This document shows positions 1 through 11,900 of a stretch of DNA of 64,000 nucleotides, piece after piece. Position 1 is the stretch's first letter. Every line of letters starts with the position of its first letter. The DNA comes from Tubiluchus corallicola (taxonomy: Eukaryota; Priapulida; Priapulimorpha; Priapulimorphida; Tubiluchidae), in assembly GCA_030141605.1 (NCBI GenBank), contig JAQGDQ010000111.1:124001-188000 (forward strand). Direction: 5' to 3'. Below the pieces are notes generated by a model. The model searched no databases. It was given only the letters and a program-made list of their open reading frames with translations, and was not told the origin of the DNA. The translations under genes were made by a program, and so were the position numbers.

Positions 1-3000
1 AATTTCAGCTGTAAGAAGCTTAAGCTTCTCATTGTTGTTTGAGATTTTGAATTTTCACATGATTGGTATGTGAAACAGGTAACTGATAATTGATGATTGA
101 AATAGGTAACTATACATGTGAACCTACTTCACCTGCCAGGTAAAATCTCCAACTCTTTTGTAATAGTTTGGTGCTCTGCAAACCAGAATCTTATCTCTCA
201 ATGGCAAATCATATTGTACAGGTTGAAAGGACTTTGCCAGAACGATAACCATGCCAGTAGCTAATACCAAGCACATGTAATCCTTTGAGAATAGATATTG
301 GACAAGCAGAGGTCACTTAGCCACACACAGATGCACAAACACATTTCCTCAATGAAAGAAATGGCTGGTGTAATATGACAGATGGAACCATGCAGCTTCC
401 ATTTATCCAGCAGTGAGCAGTCGCCCATTTATTTACTAACTAGATTTGGTGCTGCTTAACTTTCCTAGACTTCATAAAAAATGGTGGTGCCCAGCGATTG
501 TTTGATTCTGGATTTTTTTTTGGTTTACATATGGCTTCACAAAAATTTAGCATATTGAGCATTTTGTATAACTTGCTTGTTAAAACTAGAGTAATTATAG
601 TTGTTGTTATAAATATATTGTTACATTGTGGTGGTAAAAACTGTTTAAATTTATGTAATAAAAGTATTGTATGTGACATAATAAATGCATTTTTAACTTT
701 ATTTCTTTATTAATGTGATACTTCATTGATCCAAAAACTTTTCTAATAGTCAGGCAGAGTTAAATTACCAACAACTTTTTATGATGCATGTACTTTACAG
801 TCAAATGATACCATAATGCTTTCTTATTATGCACATAGGTGGTGCCACATATTGATTATTAGTCTCATGACAACATTGGTTTTGCACAATATATCCCACT
901 AAAGTGTTTTCAGTGTCTGCTGAATCTCCTACTGAGACTATTCTTGGAGAAAACACGAACTTTTAACTGACAGTAGTACATTGAATGGATGTAGCTTAAC
1001 CAAAACACGAAAAAAATGCTTAAAAATTGTTTGCCTGTTTATTTTGCTGTCAAGCAGTATTTCTAGGAAACTTAAAAAAATGCGACACTTTTTACCACTG
1101 TTGAGAACTGCATTTTTAATTTCTTATTCGTACTGTGTAAGTACTGAGATTATGAGAGTACAGCTGTCGAATTGTAGCCGTAAGCGAAACTGTTTTAATT
1201 GAACGTCCCCTCTCATTTACGTTTGCTTTTCAATGCTTGGCCAACTTCTCTGAGTAACACCCACTGAGAAAACATCAAACACTCACGTACCAAACAGACT
1301 GGAAAAATTGGAAAAATGCTTTGCCTGCCGAAATGATTTTCTTTTATAATTTCACATTTCTTGACACGAATGTAAGGTTTCTAAAGTTTCAGTCAACAGT
1401 ACAAAAAATTTTGATGCGAAATGAGATAACAAAATTTAATACAGCAAGTACGTAAAAAACAGATGGCAATTTTATCCACAGATACGAGATTGCTATTTAT
1501 TTTTTGTACAGCCCAGAGTTTGCCAGCTGGGATTCAGCAGTTAACCCAGTGTAGGTGGCTGTGGCAGGATTAGAACCTCTAGAATCTCATCAATTACGGC
1601 AATTTCTAAGATGAAACACTGTTCCAACAGGGGAGTTTGAGCGACATTCGCCTGTGTCTACATTCTTCCTCAACGACATAAATACAGTTGGGCCGGATGG
1701 CAGACCAAACCGCTCAGATTGAGTACCTATTGAAGTGACAGTTACTCGTTGTTCACCAACCAGGCATTATTTAAGTTTGGCAGCCAAACATGCGCAGTAA
1801 TCAACAGGCCTAATCACATTTTTATTCATCTTGCCCATTGCTTGACAAAGTTGAGACATCTTGGCTACATGCATTAATAATATAATGCAAAGTTTATATA
1901 GGAACAAGCATACATTTTGGCACAGTAAGGCTAAAGTATCGGATCTGTCACTTCTGTTTGGAAGTCGAAAAGCAACCAAAACTTGGTAAATTGCCATACG
2001 TGATTGTGTTTGCTTATCAATATTAAAGATTCCGGGGAGCATCAAACAACATTTACTTATGTACTTCTGTGGTCTGGGTACCTGTTTATCAAACAATATG
2101 AATGGGGAATCCTATTTACCTATGTAATTAAAGTGTAAAATTAATGCGTGTTGGAAATGTTGGTTAATTATGAGTGGATGCCCAAATTTTCAGACACACA
2201 AATTGCACCCAGCAATAAAGGCTCTGGTATATTTATGATCTTGCTAAATACAGACCAAAGTCTTGACAACTTTACTGTAATACGAAGCCCCACTAAACAA
2301 CAATCATACCAATGCTTATGAAAAAATGAAGCCATGATTTTTTATCTATCTTTAACCTGTGTAATACGCTTGGAGTAGCGCGTCCCAAGAATATCACAGT
2401 GCAAATGAGGTTTGAATCTCAATTTGCAAAAATTTAGCCCCCACTTTTTTTGGTTTACAATAGGTATCATAGAAACTGCATATTAGAAATTATGCACATG
2501 AATTTACATTTGAGTTATAACTGGATTTTATTTAGTAAGCTAAATGTAATAGATATGTCACTTTGATAACCTTTAGGATAGCGATTTGTCTTTAGTCTTT
2601 AGGATAAGCGATTTGTTTTTCAAATTCACAGTTTGGCACTGATGCAAGCTAGCATTCACCACTCATGGGTAACTGAATGATGGGTAGATGTGGGATGATG
2701 GGTTGATGGGTAGGACCAGAATGCAGCTTATTATCAAAAATAACATCCTAAGATTGCAACATAGTGAGCCAAGAGGCGTTGCTGTTTAGCTATGTTCAGA
2801 TTCGTATGCAAACTCTTTCAACAGAGTAAACAGTTGATATTAATGGTACTGAAATTGCCAAGATGCAGTTTTCAATGTGTTCACCCATTCATGTCCTGAC
2901 CATGTTCAGCAGTGCTTAACTTCATCAGCTAAGCACAGACCCCAATGACTACACAGCGAGATCTTCGTTTTAAAACAACAGTAGCAGTAGATTCTTTTTG

Positions 3001-3465
3001 GTTTACGTACAGTTCTACATCATTTAAAGAACAAATGCAAACAATTTAAGGATGCAAGCATCTTATTAGACTATATAGCACGCTAGCCAAGTCTCCACCA
3101 TGTAACAAATAATGTGGTCAAACAGATTGAATCTTAATGGCATGTGGTAATGAAAAATTTTATAGCCATCAAACCTGCAGAAAAACTGAGACTACAAAAA
3201 GTACCTATGTAGAATCGTTAAAATGTGAGCTATCTTCTGACAAAGGCAATAATTTGAGGTACAAAGAGTTATTTAAGAAAACAGTAGAAAAGGCTGCAAC
3301 TTGGAGTTGCTTAATAGTAGCAAGATGAAATAGCACACTTGTGTATCCAGTACAAATGGGAAGCCATAACATCACAGAACCACCAAAAAGAGACTCGATA
3401 AGTCATAATAGTGCTGTAAGTTGTTAAAATTAGCAAAAATATGCTTCGCTTTCAACAGCTAAACA
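1..3465. other. gene-free stretch, no feature recognised
   Basis: AT-rich sequence with stops in all frames. Open frames are below about 110 codons and show no family resemblance or splice-site support. A short GATGGGTAG-type simple repeat lies near 2670-2715. I see no gene or classified mobile element. Confidence 0.6.
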
Positions 3466-3471
3466 TTTATT
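3466..3471 (-). terminator. candidate polyadenylation signal of CCDC51
   Basis: On the minus strand this reads AATAAA, about 190 nt past the CCDC51 stop codon. It is the first canonical hexamer I see downstream. The spacing suits a short 3'UTR, but an AT-rich genome makes chance hexamers common. Confidence 0.4.
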
Positions 3472-3662
3472 TTTCCTATTTTTCTAAATTTCACACATTG
3501 ATTTAAGACAAAAATCACAATTTAGCTTAAAAGAAAATATCTAACGGAAGTGAAGCACCGAGTTCAATTTAGAAAAACCTAAGATTTGTTGCTATTTGCA
3601 AAATATAAATACTCTAACATCACTAATTAATAAAACTTGATCACAACTATGTTGTCTAGACC

Positions 3663-5590
3663 TTAAGAGCCTTTGAATAATATGTTAAAGAGTATCGGTA
3701 TTGTTAACGCTATTGAACCATATATTAAAACAACCGTTGCTAAGGAGTGTAACTTGATCTTCCACTCGATATCTTCTTGTGTTTCTTCTATTAGTTCCTG
3801 CACTTCTGGCGCAACATACACAATTTGCACATCAGAGTCTTTTTTAGCACGGGCGGCAATTAACGCTTTGATCTCTTTCATGTCCTTTGCCACCTTCTCT
3901 TCCTGACGGTCAACAGTGTCGAGTATCTCACGTGTCTTTGCCTCTAACTCTGGACCTCCAATAGGCTGGCGGTCAAACAGGAGAGTTTTGCCGGCTGCCT
4001 GGTCTTTGAGTATTGACTTCAGATCATCAACGAATGACTGCATCACATTGTACTGCGATTTCAAACTGGATGAAAGCTCTATGATCAAATTTTGCAGTTG
4101 TCCACCACCGGAGTCCGTCACCATACCTTCAAGCTCCTTCAGCCGAATGTGGTTGCTGACCATGGTGGCAATTATTCCAAATATCGCACCGATTATTGAA
4201 CCTATCACAGCCCAGTACTTAGTCTTCTCGGCGTAAGCCCGCTCTTTTTCATGGCTTTCACGTATGGCGGTTGAAAGAACGTGGAACTGGTCCCGTTCAA
4301 GTTTTTCCAGCAAGCTGAACTCTGCCAGCGCAGTCGTTTCTTCTTTGATAATTGCATGCTCTTTTGTCACTAGTTTGAGGTATCGATCCTCTCCTCTGGA
4401 GACTTTGTCAAGTTCGACATGAACATCTTTTAGTCGATATTGGATGTTTTGAATTAGGTTCTGCTGCACACGTCTATTCGATTGCGATTCTGCAAACTTC
4501 TTTTCGACCTGTGTAAGAAGAGAAACTTTTAACACAATCACTGTTTTCCTTCTATACCAGTCAGACACTAAATTTTATGAAGGTTTCTTTGAATGTCTGT
4601 CCGAACAAATATATGGAGCAAGCAACAGGCTGAAAATTTGGTGGGTTTGATATAAAACAGGCTACAATGCGTTTATTTCCAAACATATTGATAATTTGCA
4701 GTTGCTAGGGGCAAACTAACAGTAAATAAAAGTTCGCGAACTCATTATTTTAGAGCAGTATAGGATAAATGTGTTTTGCCTTCCATTCTAGCCATTTCTT
4801 GCATTCAATGATTAAAATCACAAGCTTTAGCATGGAAGTGATTCTGAAATCTTAGTTGATGAGCAGATTAAATTTCTATGATCCAAGAGTAAAATAGTTT
4901 GTCTTGTTACTCGAGTATTGAGTCTTCTGGTTAAATGTCCACCGCGAAAGTGCCTTACTAGCTATGTGCTGCCCTTAAAGTCTATCTACCAAGTTGCTGG
5001 TTTTTATACGCACTGTAAACTGGAATCTGGTCACAGTCCAGCTTTTAACAGCAGGACTAAGGCCTGCTTAACACAGTGTTTGCGGCAAGATCTCAAAACC
5101 TACATATTATCAACTACAGCTACCCAGGATGAGCTCTGAATCAGCAGAGGTGTTTTACTCATATTTGCCTGTATATATATTATCCTTTTTTATAAGGTAA
5201 ACAGCAAACATCAAAGTTCAGTCAGCACGAAGTGAAAAAGAATATCATCTATATCATTGAGTAAGTGACTACACAGGATAATTTTAATTATAACATCCAT
5301 TAACTTTTATTACAGCCTTCCGTATACCGCTGTATATCTGTTTTTCAGGTATCCCGGCTGTAGAGATGGTAAATAGCATACAGTACCTGAAATACTTTCT
5401 CTTGTGCTTGTTTGACTTCTGTGATTCCCATGAAATCCTCAAAAGCTTTCATCAAAGCATTAATTTGTTCCGTGGCTGGTCGTTGATTTGCATACTTAAT
5501 TCCACTCTTAGTTACTTTATTGGAATAAGATCTAAAACGTGATACGTTACGTGCACAAAATCTTATGCGGCTAATCACGTAAGCCGCCAT
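3663..5590 (-). CDS. CCDC51: CCDC51 / MITOK, mitochondrial ATP-sensitive K+ channel pore subunit (2 exons)
   Basis: Exon 1 is 5590-5387 (68 codons, phase 0) and exon 2 is 4508-3663 (281 codons plus TAA), giving 349 aa. The donor CAG|GTACTG and acceptor TTACACAG|GTCG join in frame. Residues 1-25 are Arg-rich with few acids, like a mitochondrial presequence. Residues ~55-160 are charged, heptad-like coiled coil. The family block ERAYAEKTKYWAVIGSIIGA sits at ~157-176, with TM1 ~166-186 and TM2 ~324-346 near the C-terminus. This order (presequence, coiled coil, TM, long charged loop, TM) is that of CCDC51, known in mammals as the MITOK pore of the inner-membrane K-ATP channel that works with ABCB8. 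The protein is somewhat shorter than the ~410-aa human one. The start has purine at -3 and G at +4. It lies head-to-head with ALG12. Function is inferred from family; the exon model is read directly. Confidence 0.9.
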
Positions 5591-5926
5591 TACTCCGAAA
5601 GAAAAAACAGTCGATAAAGTTAATGGTTAGCATTTTGCTGTTTTTGTAAAATAACGGCCAAGAATGTGTTTCAGAACGCCAAAAAATGTTACAGATTTAT
5701 TTCTACTTCACATTTTGTGCAATTTTGCAAAACGCCATTTTTTATAACTTTTGTCGGCTGATTGTGTCAGGGACGTCACAAACCTATCCCAAAATCCAAT
5801 GTAAAAATGTCTGCGCCCTGTTAAAAGCATTTTATATGCTTGATTTTGAAGTTTGTTTGGGTTGTCAAGGAATTTTATTCGGCAGTTACATTGTCTTGTT
5901 CTTACGAGTATGAATTCCAGTTCAAA
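5591..5926. promoter_or_regulatory. shared bidirectional promoter/5'UTR region CCDC51-ALG12
   Basis: Only 336 bp separate the two divergent start codons, so both 5'UTRs and the core promoters must lie here unless there are upstream noncoding exons. No clear TATA box is placed for either gene. Such compact head-to-head arrangements commonly act as bidirectional promoters for housekeeping genes, which both of these are. Transcription starts cannot be located from sequence alone. Confidence 0.65.
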
Positions 5927-8900
5927 ATGCTAGAGTTATTGCCTTTAGTAGTGGCTTTGGTTCACCTTTTGACTTGTCCATTCACGAAAGTGGAGGAGAG
6001 TTTCAACATTCAAGCAATTCACGATTTATTGTACCATGGTTTGAGTATAAATCAGGTGTGTTACTATGATTTTGACTGATATTTCTGTTCAGACACTAGG
6101 TGGCCTTGTACCGCAGGAGTGTTTGTTGCGTCTAAGGCAAAACTGGATCCTATTTGAAACTGTAGGTCAAAACAATCTACTCTAAAATATTGAAAGGAAA
6201 TATACTATTTTTCAAAAATGACTCACATGAAAAAATTATTATTACACAAATGCAGTTTCACGTTCATGCCACTAGTTCTTTGCTGTTGCATGCTTTTTTC
6301 CGCTCGCTAGTTAGATGGGCACTAGCACCTGCTTTTTGGAACGCATGGCATAAATAACAGGTGCTGTACCTCTCAGTTCAGATGTGTTAGTTTATGATGT
6401 ACAACACACGTTCGACAGCTCATGCGTAAGCACAGCAGTTAATTTGAAATTTGAATTTTTATCTTTAAACCTCCTGAGTTTTAGTACAACACACTGAGTC
6501 ACTTAAGTAGTGTTGTACTTAAATTTTCGTTTTCACAAGCACGTGCAACTCGCTGAACATACTGAAAATTAGATTCGTTTGTGATGTCATCAATAGTTGG
6601 GCTCGCCCACCATTAATTAAGATTTTAATCCATTATATAATTATCAAAAATGCGTTTGCAGTATATAAATGTATACTTTTTACTGTACTTAAAAATGGGG
6701 TAGTATATCTTTTCTTCTTTAAGCCTCAATTTATGAAAAATTTTGTACTCTTATGTTTTGCAGTATGACCACTTGGAGTTCCCTGGAGTGGTACCTAGGA
6801 CTTTCATTGGACCAATGCTTGTTAGCAGTCTATCACATCCATTTGTTACAATTGCACATCTACTTCAAGCAAACAAGTTTATAGCTCAAATTATTGGTAA
6901 GGCTTAAAAAGCATGTGGTTTACATGCTTGCTTTACAAAACAGTTGGCAAGGGATGCTTATGAGTTACTAATGGCACATACTTTAGTTCACATGCACAAT
7001 GTTCAAGATTAGCAAAATCGAAAAAAGCCTAATTCGTGACATCAGTAACGTTCTTAGAATTGAAATAAAATGCATAACAAATTTGAAGAGTGGAAATCAA
7101 AAAGTAAAGAAATTTTGGAACTGGTAAAGGATTTTTTAGATTTGTCTAAAAGCTAAGTTACAATTATGATATAGTAATAGTAGTTGTAGTGGTTGTGTTA
7201 GTGGTAGTGGTAGTGGTAGTGGTAATAGTTTCGGTAGCCCTTGATTAGGGATAAAATTACTCTGATTTGTTTTTGACTTACCATCACTATCAGTTCCACA
7301 TACAATTGCTCTTTATTATTTTCCCTTTAACTAAACTGATTCTTGCATAAGACAAAGCCGTGACTTTGAAACCACGAAGAAGTGTGGAATTTTGGGAATA
7401 CAAACGTTGTACATGTTTTTGTTAGCAAAAAGTCGATTTAATGACTAATCTTATGCTGGATGAACTAACTGTTTTCTTATTTTTGCATGTGCGTTTGTCT
7501 GAATTGTGTTATGTATGTACTTATCATCCGATCTGAATTGCTAATTTACCTTTTGCTGAAGGTAATTAAATACTAATAACTCGTAATAGAATTAGTAATA
7601 GATTAGTATTGAGACAGAGATTTGTATATTTAACAGTGACTCTCTAAATCGTAGTTGTTTTCTACTGTTTCAGTTCGCGGTATGCTGGGCATTGTCGTCT
7701 TGGCCTGTTTCTACAAGTTCAGCATGACAGTCAAGAAAAACTTTGGAGTTGCTGTTCACAATTGGCTTATCTTCATCACCTGCAGTCAATTTCATTTTCT
7801 GTTCTACTGCACTAGGCCGTTACCCAACACTTTTGCACTAGCCATCGGTGAGTGATGATGTCACAAATTTTCTAATTTTGGCCTGCTTTTTACATTCAGT
7901 CGATAGACCAAGGTTCACTACTTGTACTTAACATTGATGCCTGTTGTATAACCAGAACCTGATTATCTATGAAGAATAAAATGAGGTATTAAACTGGGAG
8001 AGATGTGTTAGCCATGATTGCATGATGTACACATGTGCCCTCAATGAGCAAAGAGCTTCAGGCAGTATTACCAAAGAAATTACCTTGAGGTCGGGTTTAA
8101 TTAATCTGGTATGCCAAGAAGTCTGATGTTAAGTTGCAAAACAGGTAGCCAAAAATAATTAAAAACCAGTTCAGTAAGACCTCGTTTAACGACGCTAATG
8201 CAAAAGAGGTCGTTAAATGAAGCCAAGACTTCCATAGAAAGCAATGTAAAACAATTGCTTACTTACTAGTGCATGTTTAGAACAGACTTATGCAATACGT
8301 ACTGTTCTAATGCATCAGATTAGATAAAAATGTTGTTCATAAAATAAAAACTTACCTTGAGCAGAGTAAACAAAAAATTGTTGTTAAAGTGAAATGTGCA
8401 TGTTAAATGAGAAAAGGTCAATGTCACTAAATGGGGAGTCGTTAGGCAAGGACTAACTGTGTGTGGACTGCACATTGTGAGACCATTATTCTCGGTTCTT
8501 CCACAGAACAGCTACGTCTTTAAATTCTATGTACAGCCAACTGTGTGTTCAGTGTAATGTCCTAGCAGTTGCACAGCTTGCGGTGGCAAGTCAAGAATGT
8601 GTTGAACTACATGCAAGCGAAATGCTACTGATTTACATTTTGTGTTATTTGCTAGTGTTACATTAGAATGTTCTGTTAAACTGTTATTCTTAACACTTTG
8701 ATCGTCAATTAATTTTGAAATTCAAATCATAGCAAACCATAGGCAGCGAAATAGCCAGAACTGTGCATTACTATATGTGTTATATTTTTGACTTTTAGTT
8801 CTATTAGCTTTGCGTTTCTGGATTAACCAAGATCATCCACGATTCATCCGCTATTCTGCATTTGCCATCGTTGTTTTCCGTAGTGAGCTGTGTGTGTTTC

Positions 8901-11900
8901 TCGGACTCATGTTGCTGCTGGATCTGGTTAACAGACGGGTGACCATTTTAGCAGTTTTAAAAGAGGCCATTCCAGCTGGTCTATTGTGTTTAGGTAAGCA
9001 ATCATAGAAACATGTCTACATGACCTAGAAAAATAATATAAAAGTTTAGGTTTTTTGCTTGACAGGGAATGTACTAGTACTAGAATTAAATTGTATAATA
9101 TCTTATGTCATGTGCATTTTTAGGAAGGTCACTTAGTTGTGTTTTGATGTTGCTTGTTTGGTTTTTATTGAACAAAGTTTCTTGGAACAATTCTGGAAAC
9201 TAGCCAAGTGCAAGAATACCAGATAAAAATGCTGATTGAAAACATAATACTTGAATTGAAACCTGTGGAAATTTGTGATTTTTTATTTTTGTATTCTGTC
9301 ACAAAATTATTTAATCAAGATTTGTAAAGTCGTGTCCATGAGCTTATAAATATATTTTGCAAAGTTTGTCTGTAGCTACATATTTTTTTTAATGCATACT
9401 AGCCTTTACAAGGTCTGCAAGAACTGCGGTCCAATGCCAAAATAAAAAATCATTAAAGACATGCTGTAGTACAGCAGTGGCGGCTCGTAGCTAAAATTAG
9501 TGCGGGTGCTGCTTCAGAAAATTTTTAGCCATTGTTTTAATACTGTGTAAAACAAAACAAACATAAGTAATTTTAATGTTGTAATTTGTAGTCAAACATA
9601 TGAAAGTTTATACATAAACAAGATAAAATCCAAAGCAAAAAAATATTTTCTGCTTACTAATAGCTTAAATTGTTGCAGTTCTAGCTTGGTCCTTTCACGG
9701 TAAGCATGTGACAACTGACAATAAAGTGTGTTAGCGACAGTACTTTCTCTACCTAGGCTGAGACGTGTGCATGGCCGCATATGCACAACGGCTAAACACC
9801 GCATTGCTAGAGCGTGCTGTGCTGGGTTGTGAAGCAAACAGTACAACCCTTACATGCTCTGGCTCTGTACATGTATAAAGAAAGAGCTAAAGAAAAAAGA
9901 CTTTTATTATATTGAATATTATTGATAATATTGAGTGAAAATAAGGGGCGCTGCAGTTTGACAGTACCTATGCATTAGCTGCCTCTGTAGTACAGTCTCT
10001 GGTCTCTGACTGATGTCAATATTCTGTTACTCACAATGTAAGTGTGAACTTTTGATTTAAAAAATCCAAATTTAAAGTAGGATTTTGGAGTACTACTCAG
10101 TTGTAAAGCACTAATATTTAAATTGAGTATACGACTCAAAATTTCTAAAAATTGTTTTGTAAAATATGATATTGCCGTGATAGTGCAAATTGTTGTGTTA
10201 GCAGTGTAATACAATACAAACTAGTTGACAATGTTACTGATGTGGTCAGAAATAGAACCGGGGGAAATCAAGAAGATTCTGCTTGCACTGTATGAAAAAC
10301 AATAAGATTTTGCTATTGTAAAATCTTAACTGTTCTTCAAACTCACCCTAATAAAAAAGAATGACGTGGTCCAGTGAATTTTACATTTCATATTATTCTA
10401 AGAACCATTGTAAGCTATTTTTGTTACGACTATTAAATAAAATAACAGGTTGTATTTTTGCATAGATTTTCTATGAGAAATTGAGAAGTGAATGCGTGTT
10501 ACATAGGCCATTTTGGAGATATGGCAGGCAGCCTGCATAAAATCTTTAAATTAGACTTAAGTTTTTTCAAGCAAAACTGGTTGAGAAGATGGACATTTCA
10601 AAAGCAAAAATAGACATTTCTGCTTTGTCTATAATTGTCTATAAATTGAGCAACTAATGACAGGTTTATAATTATGGTTATCCTTGATAAATAAGATAGG
10701 TTTCAGTTCTGCCACAATGGCCTCCATTAAGTGGACATGCTGGTGAGCTCAGGATTATGGCTTGTAAAGTGCCAAATGTATAAAAAAAAGCAGGTCCAGA
10801 TTACCAAGATGAATTCACACCAAAAGCCAAAAGGTCCCGCCTTTTTGAATTGATTGATAAGTAACTTACTCACTCAGTAAATCCATCTCGGCCTCTATAT
10901 TGACAAATTACCAAATACAATATTCAGTCGGGCCTTGGCTATCGAGTATGGGTATATTGGAAATTACCCAATGGCTAACTGTTCAAGTGGAGTTAGTAAG
11001 TTGTCACAAACAATTTCTTACTGTCATATTTGACTTTTTTTTACAAATTTTCTTATTTTGGTTATTTGCTCAGTTTTCATTTCAAGAATTTTTGTATTCA
11101 TTGCAATGACTGCAACATTGCCAATCTGTTACTCTTTTATAAATTATGGGCTAAACTGAAAAAAATTGTTAATTAATGTCAAGCTAAAGGTTACAGCAAT
11201 TTAAAGCTATGGATTATAAAAGTAATTGTTTCAAGGCATTGTGTTTTGCATTATATTACAAGGACTCAGGTTCAAATATTGGTTCAGCCAGACCTTATTC
11301 TTTCAATGGATTTTTTTCTTTTAGCTTTTACTGTGATGATTGACTCGTATTTTTGGAGACGTCTGATTTGGCCGGAGGGAGAGGTGTTCTGGTACAACAC
11401 GTTCTTAAACAAGAGTAAAAACTGGGGTGTATCCTTTTATCATTGTACTAGAAGGAGATTTCCAGTAATGCCATAACTTCACCTTAACAATGTCTGCAAT
11501 GTTTTAGCAGAAGTGCTGAAATGCCACTGATGTAGCTGATGCGCTGGGCTGACTGCTGGAGATTACTTATTTTAAAAACAGATTTTTTTTTGTAGATTAG
11601 AGATGTGCTTACTGGACATCATCAACACACACGACTGACGTTTGATGATGACATCTGCAATATATTGACAATTTGGCACATCTCTGTCAGAAGTGGGACT
11701 AGTGCTGACTGAACTGCCTGCCATGTTTCTTGTCTTGAGGCAGATTTTACAAGATTTCTCTCGCCCAATTTACCAAGCAGATACAAGATGTGCAGCGCAT
11801 GATTCAATTGCAGAGAAATGGGATGGTCGCCGTGTGTGATATTTGTAAGCTAAGTTAATCACCGATGAGTCTGATTAGTAAATGGATGCATAAGTGGTGC

